From NCBI RefSeq assembly GCF_049306965.1, contig NC_133182.1, forward strand, positions 79,247,501-79,311,500: a DNA stretch of 64,000 nt, given 5' to 3'. The notes under the pieces are model-generated. The model searched no databases. It saw only the letters and a program-made list of their open reading frames with translations, and was not told where the DNA came from. The DNA is from Danio rerio. Lineage: Eukaryota > Chordata > Actinopteri > Cypriniformes > Danionidae. Below, piece by piece: positions 32,345-43,021 of this stretch; the first letter of the stretch is position 1, and the number at the start of each line of letters is the position of its first letter. Made by a program: the position numbers and the translations under genes.

Positions 32345-32837
32345 AGTGTGCTTTCACATGTGTAGTTCTCTTCATTTGGTCTGGATCAAGGGTAATAAAT
32401 GATCATTGTTGCATTTTCTGCCGTCTTTGGGTCGTTTTCACACCACACTGCTGGATTTGGTCCGAACCAGTTGAAACGAACCAAAATGCAGTCATGTGAC
32501 AAAATCCACATCTCTCATTGGCCAGATGTTGTTGAATATATTTCCTAAACTGCTTATTGATTGGTCAGAATTCACATGCGGGAAAATGCCAATGAACTCC
32601 TGCAAGTAAACAAAACCGGCAGACACAACATGTGGCTTACTCTGGAGGGGCGACTGCGCTGCTGATTGTATCTGCTTTAGACAAACTGTACATTTCCAGA
32701 ATGAAGCGCGGCTGCGGCTGGAAAACAGTGTTTATTGTGTCGCTCGTCACTTCAGGAGGAGGCGTGAATTCATTCAGCTAAACTGCGACATGCTCATCTT
32801 GCGGAAATATTACCAACAATCCATCAGGTAATGTTTT

Positions 32838-32895
<58 letters not shown>

Positions 32896-33236
32896 GGTAA
32901 AGCATGTCTACAAATATTTTTCCTTCATATCCCATAATGCACAGCGCATCGGCCTAGGGCAGCTGGATTAGTCCAAAAGGCGCAGTACTTTTTGCGGTTG
33001 GACCTGTTTTAGTACGGATCATATTCTCACCACAAATGAACCGCTCCAGGGTTCGTTTGAAAGCGTACTGAGAGCACCTCTTCAAGCAGGTCTCGGTACT
33101 CTTATTTGGTCCGCTTTTGATGCGCACTCGAGTACGATTGCTGCATTCACACCTGCCCAAACCAACCGCACCAAAAGGGGAAACAAACTCCAGTGCGATT
33201 CAATCGAACTAAATAAGGCAGGTGTGAAAGCACCCT
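32345..33236. mobile_element. TIR DNA element downstream of copy 7, with (CT)n
   Basis: Third copy of 22298-23175. The (CT)n tract is at about 32843-32892. Confidence 0.7.
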
Positions 33237-33617
33237 ATAAAACTAAAAATGTCTTTTATTCTAGCTGTAATAGGGTTTTTGATCTACTTTTGGTCAATTT
33301 TCAGAAATAAAGGTGCAGAGGCTGTACACTTCTGTAAATACACTTTAGGTTATTTTTTAAGTGACCAATATGAGCCTGTAGATATAAATGTGTGCCTTTT
33401 GAAAAGGTTTGAAGGTAAGATGATGTGTTCATGTAAGAAAAACACGTAATTCATCATATCAGACTTTTCCGTTTTGCTGAGGAAAACATTTAGATAAGCT
33501 GCAGATGTGAGTAAAGCTGATGTCTGATTAAAACCAGTGAGTGAGAGATGTTGCAATACAAGCGAAATCAACATATAACACTTCATTAAGAATTTGAGAT
33601 ATTCCTAAAGTTTCTCA

Positions 33618-33792
33618 GTAAAACCACAGTCAGAGCTGAGATAGGAGAGCCGAGATCAAACCAGCGGATACACTGGAAACCAGCAGCAGATAACAGAGCA
33701 GGAGACACAGGAGCAGAGCAGAACTCAGTCATCATTGGGGACGTTGTTCTGCCGTGAACACAGCGCTGTAGAAATCTCCTGAATATATCAAG
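33618..33792 (+). other. Noncoding exon 1 of receptor copy 8, longer form
   Basis: 175-bp form as in copy 7. The donor is at 33793, and the intron 33793-34004 is 212 bp. Confidence 0.65.
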
Positions 33793-34004
33793 GTAAGACA
33801 GAGCTGTTGTTAGTGTTTGACTGTAAGTCATTAAAGATGAACTGAATGTAACACAGACTAGAATGCAGGAATGTTTTCAGCCGGATGATTCTGACTTGTT
33901 GGACTTTTAGCTGCTGTTATGAGCTTTGTGTCTTCTGAAAGCTGCTCAGCATTTATTCAGCGCTCACACTTTACACTCACTCATGTGCTCGCGTGTGTTC
34001 ACAG

Positions 34005-34835
34005 ATGAGCATCACAGAGACAAACTGGGAAATGGATTACCCACTTAGATGGAAGTTGATACCTGAAGAGCTGGAGTATAAGATCAGATCCTGCATCTTC
34101 ATGATCATCGGTGTGTCTGCAGGTCTACCAGCTCTTGTTTGGTCTGTCGGTGAACTGATTGAGCACAGAAGGAATGGACACCGTATTTCAGCCTTCATCA
34201 TCCTCCTCCTCCTCACTGACTTCACTGAGCTTTTCTTGAGCCCCTATCTGCTCATTAAAGATCTCTTAGACGAGTTCATGTGTTATGTGGATTGGAGATG
34301 TTGGATGCTTTGGTATTCATGGTGGTCTCCAAGAGTGTGTGGTCTCCTCCTGAATCAGCTGGTGGCGCTAGAGGGGATTCTCTCAGTCAGATATCCGCTG
34401 TACACTGCTGCTGTTTTCTCCTCACGCTGCTTCATCATCTTCTACATACTTGTGCTTCTCTGTTTCATCATCAGTGGGTTTTTAGTTATGACAGGAATAT
34501 ATTACAAAGCATTTTCTCTTTCTGTCTTCCTCGTGTCTGCGATCATGTGGATAATCTCGTGTGGAGCTTCATGTTCAGCTGAGCGTCGCTCTCACACATC
34601 CAGGAAAGCAGATCCTCATATTGTGGTGATGTTCATATTCAGTCTGCTGGTGCTTTATGTGCATACTGCACTTTCCTTTACTTCACATTCAGGTGTGCTC
34701 AGTACTGTTATAAATTCTTCAGGGTTCCTGATGAGGTTGAGGCTGATCTCAGACCCTCTCCTGTGTGTGCTGGTCTGCAGGCAGAATCTCAGAGTTCAGA
34801 CATCACCAAACCCTGAAGAAACCAGAGTAGCCTGA
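34005..34835 (+). CDS. 7TM receptor-like protein, copy 8 (276 aa)
   Basis: Single coding exon starting at the ATG after the acceptor. MSITETNWEMDYPLRW has no sequon. TM2 ends TELFLSPYLLIKDLLDEF, and the TM3 entry reads CYVDWRCWMLWYSWW with two cysteines. The TM5 end reads IMWIISCGASC. The tail continues past CRQNLRV with QTSPNPEETRVA, shared with the minus-strand copies 9 and 10, so the long tail is probably ancestral. Last plus-strand gene of the array. Motifs LEGILSVRYPLY and DPLLC are as in its relatives. Ligand unknown. Confidence 0.85.
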   Translation: MSITETNWEMDYPLRWKLIPEELEYKIRSCIFMIIGVSAGLPALVWSVGELIEHRRNGHRISAFIILLLLTDFTELFLSPYLLIKDLLDEFMCYVDWRCWMLWYSWWSPRVCGLLLNQLVALEGILSVRYPLYTAAVFSSRCFIIFYILVLLCFIISGFLVMTGIYYKAFSLSVFLVSAIMWIISCGASCSAERRSHTSRKADPHIVVMFIFSLLVLYVHTALSFTSHSGVLSTVINSSGFLMRLRLISDPLLCVLVCRQNLRVQTSPNPEETRVA

Positions 34836-34911
34836 GCAGATCTGCCAGAATGTGATGTTTCTGTCGTGTTTCTCTGACTTATTTCAAGTCAATTAATGCA
34901 TAAAGCACATC

Positions 34912-35145
34912 TGAAAACACTATTGAGGTGAAGTTGGTTTTATATTTGGATATTCAGACATCCTCCTGACTGTTCTTTGTTAATTCTAAATAGGGAAATC
35001 ATATAAGCAGCCAATGACTATTAAAGTACAGCATTGATCACAGTCAAATAAAGTGTTAATGTTGTTTTTAAGTCATACCTGCATGCCATTTTAGGCCGAA
35101 TATGAACGAATGTGCGAATATAAAACCAACTTTACCTCAATGAAA
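34912..35145. mobile_element. Short TIR MITE after receptor copy 8
   Basis: TTGAGGTGAAGTTGGTTTTA near 34923 faces TAAAACCAACTTTACCTCAA near 35120. There is no coding capacity, and the outer ends are approximate. Confidence 0.6.
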
Positions 35146-35294
35146 ACACGAGTGTGCACCAAAGTGCTGTACAAGGCCAATGAGCGAAGAAACTAAACAA
35201 CACATAATTAACAGACTGAACACATTAAACAACAACAACAAACACAATAACCAAATGCCACTCAATACAAACAAGTCTTCAACTGGGATTTAAA

Positions 35295-35931
35295 GGTTTA
35301 AATAAATATTTAAGTTTAGGTTTAACTTTATTTGTCCCCGAGAGGAAATTTGTCTTGGGCATAAAATGTGCTACAACATTGTCTAAACAGACAGTAAAAA
35401 TAAATAAAACAAAACAATTAAGAACAAACAGTTAAGAACATACATTGTTTACAGAGTAAGACCGTATATAAATATAAATATATAAAACACCGAACCCAGT
35501 CAAGTGTTAGTGTACTGCAGGAGCAGTGTTATTGGTAGAGTTCAACAGTTTTATGGAGGTAGGAACAAACGAAAGCTTCAGTCTATTAGTTTTACACATT
35601 GGAATTCTCAGTCTTTTTCCTGATGGTAACAGCTGATATTCACTGAAAAGGGGATGTTTAGAATCAGTGCTAATACGTATTGCTCTTTTTATAGCCGCCT
35701 GTTCGTATAGAGTCTGGATGGGCTCATATTGTTTTATCCCTATAATTTTCATGGCTGTTTTTTGTATATGAACCAATTTATTTTTCAACTGAACAGACAG
35801 GTTTCCAAACCAGACTGTGATTCCATAGCGAATAAGACTCTCAAACATAGCTGAGAGAAAAACAAGCAAGATATGGCTACCCACCCCATACAATCTCAGC
35901 CTTCTTATATTAATTTCAGTATTAGCCTGTT
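35295..35931 (-). mobile_element. LINE 3' end fragment (minus strand)
   Basis: The frame at 35893-35507 reads FESLIRYGITVWFGNLSVQL, KIIGIKQYEPIQTLYEQA and LPSGKRLRIPMCKTNRLKLS. These are the C-terminal end of fish non-LTR retrotransposon ORF2, after the reverse transcriptase. The 3' tail lies towards 35295 (plus-strand TTTATTTGTCCCCGAGAGGA). Only the 3' end is present; the 5' side is cut by a TTAA element at 35936. Confidence 0.75.
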
Positions 35932-35935
35932 TTAA

Positions 35936-36901
35936 AGGGCACCTAGGTTACCCATTTTTTTCAGATTTAATATAAGTCTTTTGCGTCTCTAGAATGTGTG
36001 TATAAAGTTTCAGATCAAAATACCCATCAGATTTTTCATTATACCTTTTACAAGATGCTGTTTTATACTGATTTCCAGCAGGGGGTGGTTTTGTCGTACT
36101 GCGCCTTTAAGACGAGTTTTTCCCGCCCACTGTTTCTACATGCCTCCTCCCTCAGCTGCGTCAGACAACAGACAGACTTAAAGGAAGAAGGTCTCACGTA
36201 GCGTTTGTGAGATACTACAGTAAAAACTAACCCTTACTAATCAGTATTGTGAAGTTGCATTGATGAGTCACACACAATATCGTTACGCGCACGCACACAC
36301 GCACACACACGCAGACAGACAGAGCGCGCTTAGCTTAGTTAAGGCTAACCTCAAGTACTGTGTGGATCTCTGTTATGCTAATGCACAAAATAAACCTGAT
36401 TTAACTTCCACAAACCGGGATTGAAGCGTCTTCTTTTATAATTGTTCTGACACGCGGCTGTGCTGATGAAGTAAAGCTGAAGTAAAACGCTGTAATTAAT
36501 TACACACATACTCTGTTTTAAAACACTTTAAACATGTGAAACTCACTCTTAATCACATTTGATGATGATTGCTGATCCTGGCGAACAGAACAGACCTTTT
36601 ATTCCCGGTTGCCTTGCGTATGTCTGCCTGGTCTTGTTGACATAGACACGCGACTACCGGAACATGTTAATGCGCGCAGCTGTCAATCAATTAAGTGGGC
36701 GGGGGAATCGCACATCTACGTAATGGTGCGATCGATTTGAAAACAGCTCCAATTGGCCGACCCTTTTTTTTGTAGTTAAATTGAAAAAAAAAAAAGCACT
36801 GGGTGTGTTCATATCCCCCCAGTATGACGGTCTATACACTATACCAACACACAGATCTGTCCAAACAGCTTGAAAAGTAGATTTTTTACCATAGGTGCCC
36901 T
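35936..36901. mobile_element. TTAA-flanked non-autonomous DNA element
   Basis: 966 bp with inverted ends AGGGCACCTAGG and CATAGGTGCCCT between TTAA duplications (35932-35935, 36902-36905), as in the Kolobok and piggyBac superfamilies. It includes an (AC)n/(CAGA) stretch near 36285-36320. No transposase frame. Confidence 0.75.
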
Positions 36902-36905
36902 TTAA

Positions 36906-37640
36906 TATTGAAGTACATCCTTGATTTATAATCATTATCCTGTAAACTATCATTATAATCATACTGTATGTTTCTCACTGTTTTTCTGATCCGAATAAAA
37001 CACATTTCTGTCTTGACATTATTCAGACACTCATGCGGAGAGTAGTTTGGGTTCATCAACACTTTTATAGCTCGTACACTCATAAACCTCTTCATGGACT
37101 CCACATGTCATTCAGTCAATGTAAATGAATGCTTTTAGATGTGTTGGAGGTTTAAAATGCATTTATAGACTGTCAATTAAAGTGATAATTGAGTTAGCTT
37201 ACTTGTGTGAGCTGTACTTCTTTCTTCTTCACGTGTTTTTGGAGGCTGAGTGGCTGTAATATTACAGAAGCTGTACAACGCCACCACCTGCTGGACAACA
37301 GTGAAAACGAGGAGAGACAGAAAATACCATCAATGGCTGGGAAGAGTTGAGGAAAAGTTGAGGAAATAGATTAACTTAATTAGTATTTAGGTACAATATC
37401 CGGCTCTTTTAATATATAACGTAATATCTAGGAAATGTAGAATTCCTGATATTCTTTCTTAGGTGATGCTGATAAACAGTAATGCAACTTCAATTAGAAT
37501 CAACTTAAATCAATCGCCACTTAAAGAAATACAAGACAAAATGCCTCAACAAGTTAATGTTTATTTCATAAAGAATGTATTAGAGGGTTAAATGAATATT
37601 TGTCACCTGTTACAGTTGGAACAAAACTGCAGGAATGTGT
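36906..37640. other. Intergenic; nothing recognised
   Basis: A 72-codon minus-strand frame at 37104-36886 has no known domain and runs into the TTAA element. I do not call it. Confidence 0.35.
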
Positions 37641-37860
37641 CACAATCCCAGCAGGAATTAGACGTTAATATTAGGTAAGATTTAGGTCGTGATGTTGGGT
37701 GATCAAAATTCAACGTGTCTAAGGACAACGTTACTTTGATGTCCAATAACAATGTCAAGGGAGACACGATTGATAAGCAGTTAGCATTGTTGAATCACAG
37801 CAAGAAAGATGCTGGTTCAAGTCCCGGCTGGGTCAGTTGGCGTTTCTCTGTGGAAATATT
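37641..37860 (+). repeat. GACGTC-type repeat fragment and SINE head
   Basis: 37641-37765 repeats words of 11180-11640 (AAGGACAACGTTACTTTGAT). 37766-37860 holds the middle of an HE1/DANA-type SINE (CACAGCAAGAAAGATGCTGG, GGCTGGGTCAGTTGGCGTTT) without a tail. Confidence 0.55.
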
Positions 37861-38464
37861 TCATATGCTTAGGCCTAAACTTGACATGAACAGTAAACGT
37901 TACCTTTAAATCTGATTGGCTGACTGGAATGTTGTTCCAGGATCAACATAGATGTTAATGCAGGATCATGTCCAACTTGATGAAATCAGATTGTCGTACA
38001 ATACACACATTTCTGAATCAACCAAATTAAAAATATTCACAATAAGCTGTTCTTATATGTGCCTATACTACACAGTATTTGTTCTATACACCATTTTTAC
38101 CATTTACACCATAAATATCAAGCCATTTAGGTTGTCATTTACATTGCTTCCGCACACACTTACAGTATTTTCGGTTCATCAGATGCTTTGTATGTTTTTC
38201 AACATGCAGCTTTTGCCTCATTACAAATATACACACGTGTCTGTTGGTTTAAAAACTTGTCAAACTTCACAACATACACATTAAACTGACAATACATACA
38301 TTTAAAGAGACCTTATGGCTCTTTGGGAGGCATTAAATACATGTTTAATCCGTATATCCAGCATTTTGCAATCTGACAAGCTATGAAATACTTTGTGATC
38401 AAAACTGCTCTGTTACGCTAACTTAAAAGCTACCCCATTTTCACAATAGGAGTCCTGCATGTTA

Positions 38465-38756
38465 GGTGGCACTATTAGTCACCTCACTACAAGAAAGTCA
38501 CTGGTTCGAGTCCTGGCTGTGGCAGTTGGCATTTTTGTATGAAGTTTGCATGCTCTCTCAGTGTTGTAAGTGAATTGGGTTAAACTAAATTGGTCATAGC
38601 GTATGAATGAGAGAGTGTATCTGTGTTTCCTAGTATTGGGTTGTGGCTGGAAGGGCATCCGCTGCGTAAAACATATGCTGGAATAGTTGGTGGTTCATTC
38701 CACTGTGGCGACCCCTGATAAATAAGGGACAAAGTCGAAGGAAAATGATTGAGTAA
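38465..38756 (+). mobile_element. HE1/DANA-type SINE
   Basis: GTGGCACTATTAGTCACCTC, then CACTGGTTCGAGTCCTGGCT (B-box region), GGCTGGAAGGGCATCCGCTG and TTCCACTGTGGCGACCCCTG. Near full length but diverged. Confidence 0.85.
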
Positions 38757-39457
38757 GTTCTGCATTTTTCCGTAAGTGTATATTATAAGCTCAGATAAAC
38801 ATTATAAGAATATCATTGTTGTAATCTCAATAGGAAACCTTGTGGCCAATCAAACACTGCCTGGTGTGTGCATGTTAATAGATCGCTGGAGTTGGTTTTT
38901 ATTGCCATTGTGTTTTTACACTCATGGGATTTGCATGAGATTGATGAAGCAATGTTTTCCAATAGTATCTGGATGCAGCCTTTATGATGCAAGCTGAGAC
39001 TGCATCACTCAGCGATGCAATGTCAGACTCGATGCACTCAATTGAATGAGTGACGTCACTGTGACGGGTAGGGTTAGGGGTGGGGTTAGGTGAGCGCATT
39101 AAAAAGCATTGGATGCAGCTCAGATTGCACTGCACCGAGTCTGCAGCCAGACCCCTCTCATGTTTTCTGAGGTCATTTCCAAGTACTGAATATTATTCAG
39201 CAATGTCTAAGTATAGATTTGGCACCTGTATTAAACATTTCTACATTAAATGATCACGGTATGATCACGGTAACACTTGATTTTGATGGTCCTTTTGAGT
39301 ATTAGCAGACTCTCTGCTTAATATCTGTTGATTCCATACCTGCCAACACTCCCGTTTTTCCCGGGAGTCTCCCGTATTGTTCTGTGTCCTGGAAAACTCC
39401 GGGTTCAGTGTGCACACCAAACCCAACGTGCAACCATCTTCATACCCACTCCCCCCT

Positions 39458-40217
39458 AAGGGTGTCACGATTTCTGAGACCCGTCGACAGAACTTTCCAG
39501 TGAGTTACGTTGACAACGTTCGTGTTGTTGACAAAAAACACAGTTTTGCAAGCTCTGCTATGTACGTATTAGGGTTCGTCCGATAGACAACACCGGCATC
39601 GCGATCCTCCGCCCGCCCCCGTTGCAAATCCGCTCGCGAAAAGTTCACACTCAGGCCCTGTTTACACTGTCTTTGTTTTTAAATTGCATTTTAGAACGAC
39701 AACGATTTGACATCCACAGTGGCGTGTAGCATTTCTGAGCAGCCCTCCTTCCTCTCTACCTCTGAAAATGCACATCACGTGACCACACACACACAGACGC
39801 ACACACAGCCATGCGCTCGAGACAGCAGGTCCAGGCAGTCAGAGGACTGCTTCAATCTTTCACTCACTTGTACTTCGTCATTTTAGCGAACACCTCAGAT
39901 ACTGTTGGCTGGTTCCTGTTGGTTGTGCGTCTTTTTTACCGACGCCATTATAACGACACAGATCACTGCCTATTCACGAGTCCCGCAGAAAAAGTGTTTG
40001 ACAGGTGGTAATTATGTGTGTATCTTGCCTTTATTCATTTACTGTATGATTTGTTTATGCGTAAAACAAAGACCATGCAGGTCAGGTAGTTTAAACGGTA
40101 GGCTACTAATAATTAATTAGTTATTAATTAATTAATTATTCATAATCGAAAATCAAACCGTGACCTTAGAATCGAAAATGTAATCGAATTGAGGATTTGG
40201 AGGATCGTGACACCCTT
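39458..40217. mobile_element. Nested TIR element (GGGTGTCACGAT type)
   Basis: Ends AAGGGTGTCACGATTT and GGATCGTGACACCCTT are inverted. It contains a further fragment (CAGGCCCTGTTTACACTGTC near 39655) resembling the terminus of 62575-63612. The target duplication is not clear. Confidence 0.55.
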
Positions 40218-40297
40218 ACTCCACGCTCTTCAGTTCGTGCACACCTTTCCCCCGCTCTTCACTTTACGCACACCACCGGAGAAAATCTCCCGGACTT

Positions 40298-40714
40298 TAC
40301 ACTGCAAAAAATGCTTTTCTTGCTTAGATTTTTGGTCTTGTTTCTAGTCTAAATATCTAAAATGTCTTATATCAAGAAGCATTTTCTAGACAAGCAAAAC
40401 ATATTGTCTTGTTTTGATAAATAATATGCCAAAATTAGGTGAGTTTTTCCTTAAAACAAGCAAAATAATCTGCCAATGGGGTGAGCAAAATAATCTTGTT
40501 TTTTCTTTTGACGTAAGAATATTTTGCTGACCCCATTGGAAGATTATTTTGCTTGTTTTAAGGAAAAACTCACCTAATTTTGGCATATTATTTCTGAAAA
40601 CAAGACTATATGTTTTTCTTGTCTAGAAAATGCTTCTTGATTTAGGAATTTTAAGATATTTGGACTAGAAACAAGACAAAAAATCTAAGTAAGAACAGCA
40701 ATTTTTGCAGTGTA
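40298..40714. mobile_element. Near-perfect palindromic MITE
   Basis: 417 bp from TACACTGCAAAAAATGC to GCAATTTTTGCAGTGTA. The arms of about 200 bp pair almost completely, for example TTAAAACAAGCAAAATAATC facing GATTATTTTGCTTGTTTTAA. The minus-strand open frame inside is a by-product of the palindrome. Confidence 0.8.
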
Positions 40715-40932
40715 TGATCCGAATGTTGGCAGGTATGGTCGATTCTGCTTCTTCAATAAACATTTAACTGACTATAAGAAACTTTTCAAGTACATGTAAG
40801 CTTACACTAACCCTAACCCCAACCTAACAGTCTACTTACAATCTAATGAAAATTAGTTGGCTTGTAGATGCAGTGTAGCTTAACAATCAACATAAAGTGT
40901 GACTATGACCACAATCAGCCCACCAGATCTAC

Positions 40933-41694
40933 TCAGACTACTCTGCTTTCTTCAGGGTTTGGTGGTGTTTGAACACTGAAATTCTGCCTGCAGACCAGCA
41001 CACACAGGAGAGGGTCTGAGATCAGCCTCAAACTCAACAAGAAGTGGGTTACAGATCCAAGGATAATAACGGGCAGATACAGCACTAGTAGAGTTAATAT
41101 GAAAATCACCAAAATATGACGATCTGTTTTCCTGGAAGATAGCGAGTGACGTTCGGCAGAGCATGACGCTCCACAAGACATTATCCATGTGATCACGGAC
41201 ACGAGGAACACAAAAAAAGAAAACAAGAAGGCATTTCTTTCTCTAAAGCAAAACGAGATGCTAAGACAGAGTAACACAAGTATATAGAAGATTCTGGAAC
41301 AAGATGAGGAGAAAGCAGCAGCCGTGTACAGCGGATATCTGACTGAGAGAATCCCCTCTAGCGCCACCAGCTGGTTCAGGAGGAGACCACAGACTCTTGC
41401 AGATGACCATAAAGACCAAACGATCCAACATGTCCAATCTGTGCAGCTCAGGAGCTCGTTTAAGACAAGTTTGATCAGTAAGTAGGGAGTCAAGAAAAGC
41501 TCAGTGAAGTCAGTGAGGAGGAGGAGGATGATGAAGACTGAAGTACGCTGTCCATTCCTTCTGAACTGGATTAATTCATTGAGAGACCAAGCAAGAGCTG
41601 GTATGCCTGCAAGCGCACCAGTGATGATGAAGATGGATAATCTGACCTTCATCTCCAGCAGTTCAGGTGAAAACATCTGAATAAAGGGAATCAT
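40933..41694 (-). CDS. 7TM receptor-like protein, copy 9 (253 aa), minus strand
   Basis: Single coding exon. The ATG at 41694 directly follows the acceptor ATATTTTCAG; frame upstream of it is intron. The N-terminus MIPFIQMFSPELLEMKVRLS is about 20 residues shorter than in the plus-strand copies and has no glycosylation sequon. TM3 entry SCTDWTCWIVWSLW has two cysteines. It keeps LEGILSVRYPLY and LISDPLLCVLVCRQ, but usually invariant loops have drifted (ELIQFRRNGQRTSVF, AERHSLSSRKTDRHI). The tail QTPPNPEESRVV matches copies 8 and 10. The most diverged intact copy, so it may have escaped the homogenisation seen at 8-35 kb. Confidence 0.85.
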   Translation of the reverse strand: MIPFIQMFSPELLEMKVRLSIFIITGALAGIPALAWSLNELIQFRRNGQRTSVFIILLLLTDFTELFLTPYLLIKLVLNELLSCTDWTCWIVWSLWSSARVCGLLLNQLVALEGILSVRYPLYTAAAFSSSCSRIFYILVLLCLSISFCFRERNAFLFSFFVFLVSVITWIMSCGASCSAERHSLSSRKTDRHILVIFILTLLVLYLPVIILGSVTHFLLSLRLISDPLLCVLVCRQNFSVQTPPNPEESRVV

Positions 41695-41720
41695 CTGAAA
41701 ATATAAGTGAGGATATAAGG

Positions 41721-42308
41721 CAGGGGTCACCAAACTTGCTCCTGGAGGTCTGGTGTCCTGCAGATTTTAGCTCCAACCCTAATCAAACACACCTGAACAA
41801 GCTAATCAAGGTCTTCCCTGCTGAAAAATCCAACTTAAACCAGCCTAGGCTAGTTGGCTGGTTTTAGCTGGTCGACCAGGCTGGTTTTAGAGGGGTTTTG
41901 GCCACTTCCAGGCTTGTCTCCAGCCATTTCCAGCCTGGTCTTAGCTGGTCAGGCTGGGAGATGACCAGCTAAAACCAGCTTGACCAGCCTAGTCAATCTG
42001 GGAGCCCAGCCAAAACCAGCTATATCCAGCTTAATCCAGGCTGGTTTAAGCTGGATTTGGCTGGTCATTTTCCAGCCTGACCAGCAAAGACCAGGCTGGA
42101 AATGGGTGGAAACAAGCCTGGAAAAACCCCTCTAAAACCAGCCTGCTCAACCAGCTAAAACCAGCCAACCAGCCTAGGCTGGTTTAAGCTGGATTTTTCA
42201 GCAGGGTTACTAGGTATACTTGAAACATCCAGGCAAGTGTGTTAAGGCAGGTTGGAGCTAAACCTTGCAGGCACACCAGCCCTCCAGGACCAAGACTGGA
42301 GACCCCTG
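41721..42308. mobile_element. hAT MITE in intron of receptor copy 9
   Basis: Starts CAGGGGTCACCAAACTTGCT and ends CTGGAGACCCCTG (inverted). The 8-bp flanks ATATAAGG and ATTTAAGG agree at seven positions. Without it the intron (42455-41695) would be about 165 bp. Same family as 52953-53150 and 55374-55567. It is itself split at 41816-42206. Confidence 0.8.
41816..42206. mobile_element. Palindromic element nested in hAT MITE
   Basis: 391 bp with ends CCCTGCTGAAAAATCCA and TGGATTTTTCAGCAGGG. The inside is a chain of CCAGCTAAAACCAGCC/GGCTGGTTTTAGCTGG words in both orientations, so the single strand can fold along nearly its full length. Confidence 0.8.
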
Positions 42309-42455
42309 ATTTAAGGAAACAAACTGGTATCTCTGAATAAATGTTGAGCAACTTTAAAAGACTATAATGACAATTGAACACAAACTAGTCAGAATTATAG
42401 CGCTGAAAACATTTACGTCAAATCTAAAGACTTAAAATAAACAACCGTGTCTTAC

Positions 42456-42620
42456 CTTAATATTTGTTGCGTAGACTTCTTTGACAAGAATTTCAGAGTT
42501 CAAGTCAGAAGACCATGTCTCATGTTGGTTGATTTCTTCTCTGGTTCTGAGTCTTTCTCTTCTTCCTTTTTTTCTATGTCTTCCTGTTTCTGGTTTTTGG
42601 TCTTATCTAAAATGTGCTGA
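42456..42620 (-). other. Noncoding exon 1 of receptor copy 9 (approximate)
   Basis: On the minus strand the exon ends TATTAAG before GTAAGACACG, a strong donor at 42455. Upstream words (GTGATCAATATCTGAGCCCT side) resemble the 5' exon region of copy 10 only loosely. The 5' limit is a guess. Confidence 0.5.
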
Positions 42621-43021
42621 TGTGATCAATATCTGAGCCCTCCCTGTCATTTTACCAAGAAGTGTGGAAATGTTTAACCACAATCTTTCAAAAACTAGCA
42701 TCATTTCAGTGGCAGATTTGTACCTTTCAGCACCTCTAGAACTTTGTTAAATGTAGTAATATTGTAAATAAAATTCTACTAAACTTTTGCTGGTCTAAGA
42801 AGTATGACCACATTAGACCAGTTCTGTCAACATTGCATTGGCTTCATATTAAACATTATATACGATTGAATTATCTGCTGGTTTGATCGAAGCTCCCATA
42901 TCTGAGCTCTGACTTTGGTTTTAACAAGAAGAGCAATAATCTTTCATCACTGTGCTTCTGACAAGTATCTTCAATAATACAACATTTCTTTGATTTTTAA
43001 AACACACTGTAGACTGCTTAA

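Larger units (their letters stand above)
39334..40738. mobile_element. Outer TIR element of a nested cluster
   Basis: Inverted ends CCATACCTGCCAACACTCCC and GAATGTTGGCAGGTATGG. Its body (CTCCCGTATTG, CTCCCGGACTTTAC) is split by two other elements at 39458-40217 and 40298-40714. Confidence 0.65.
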
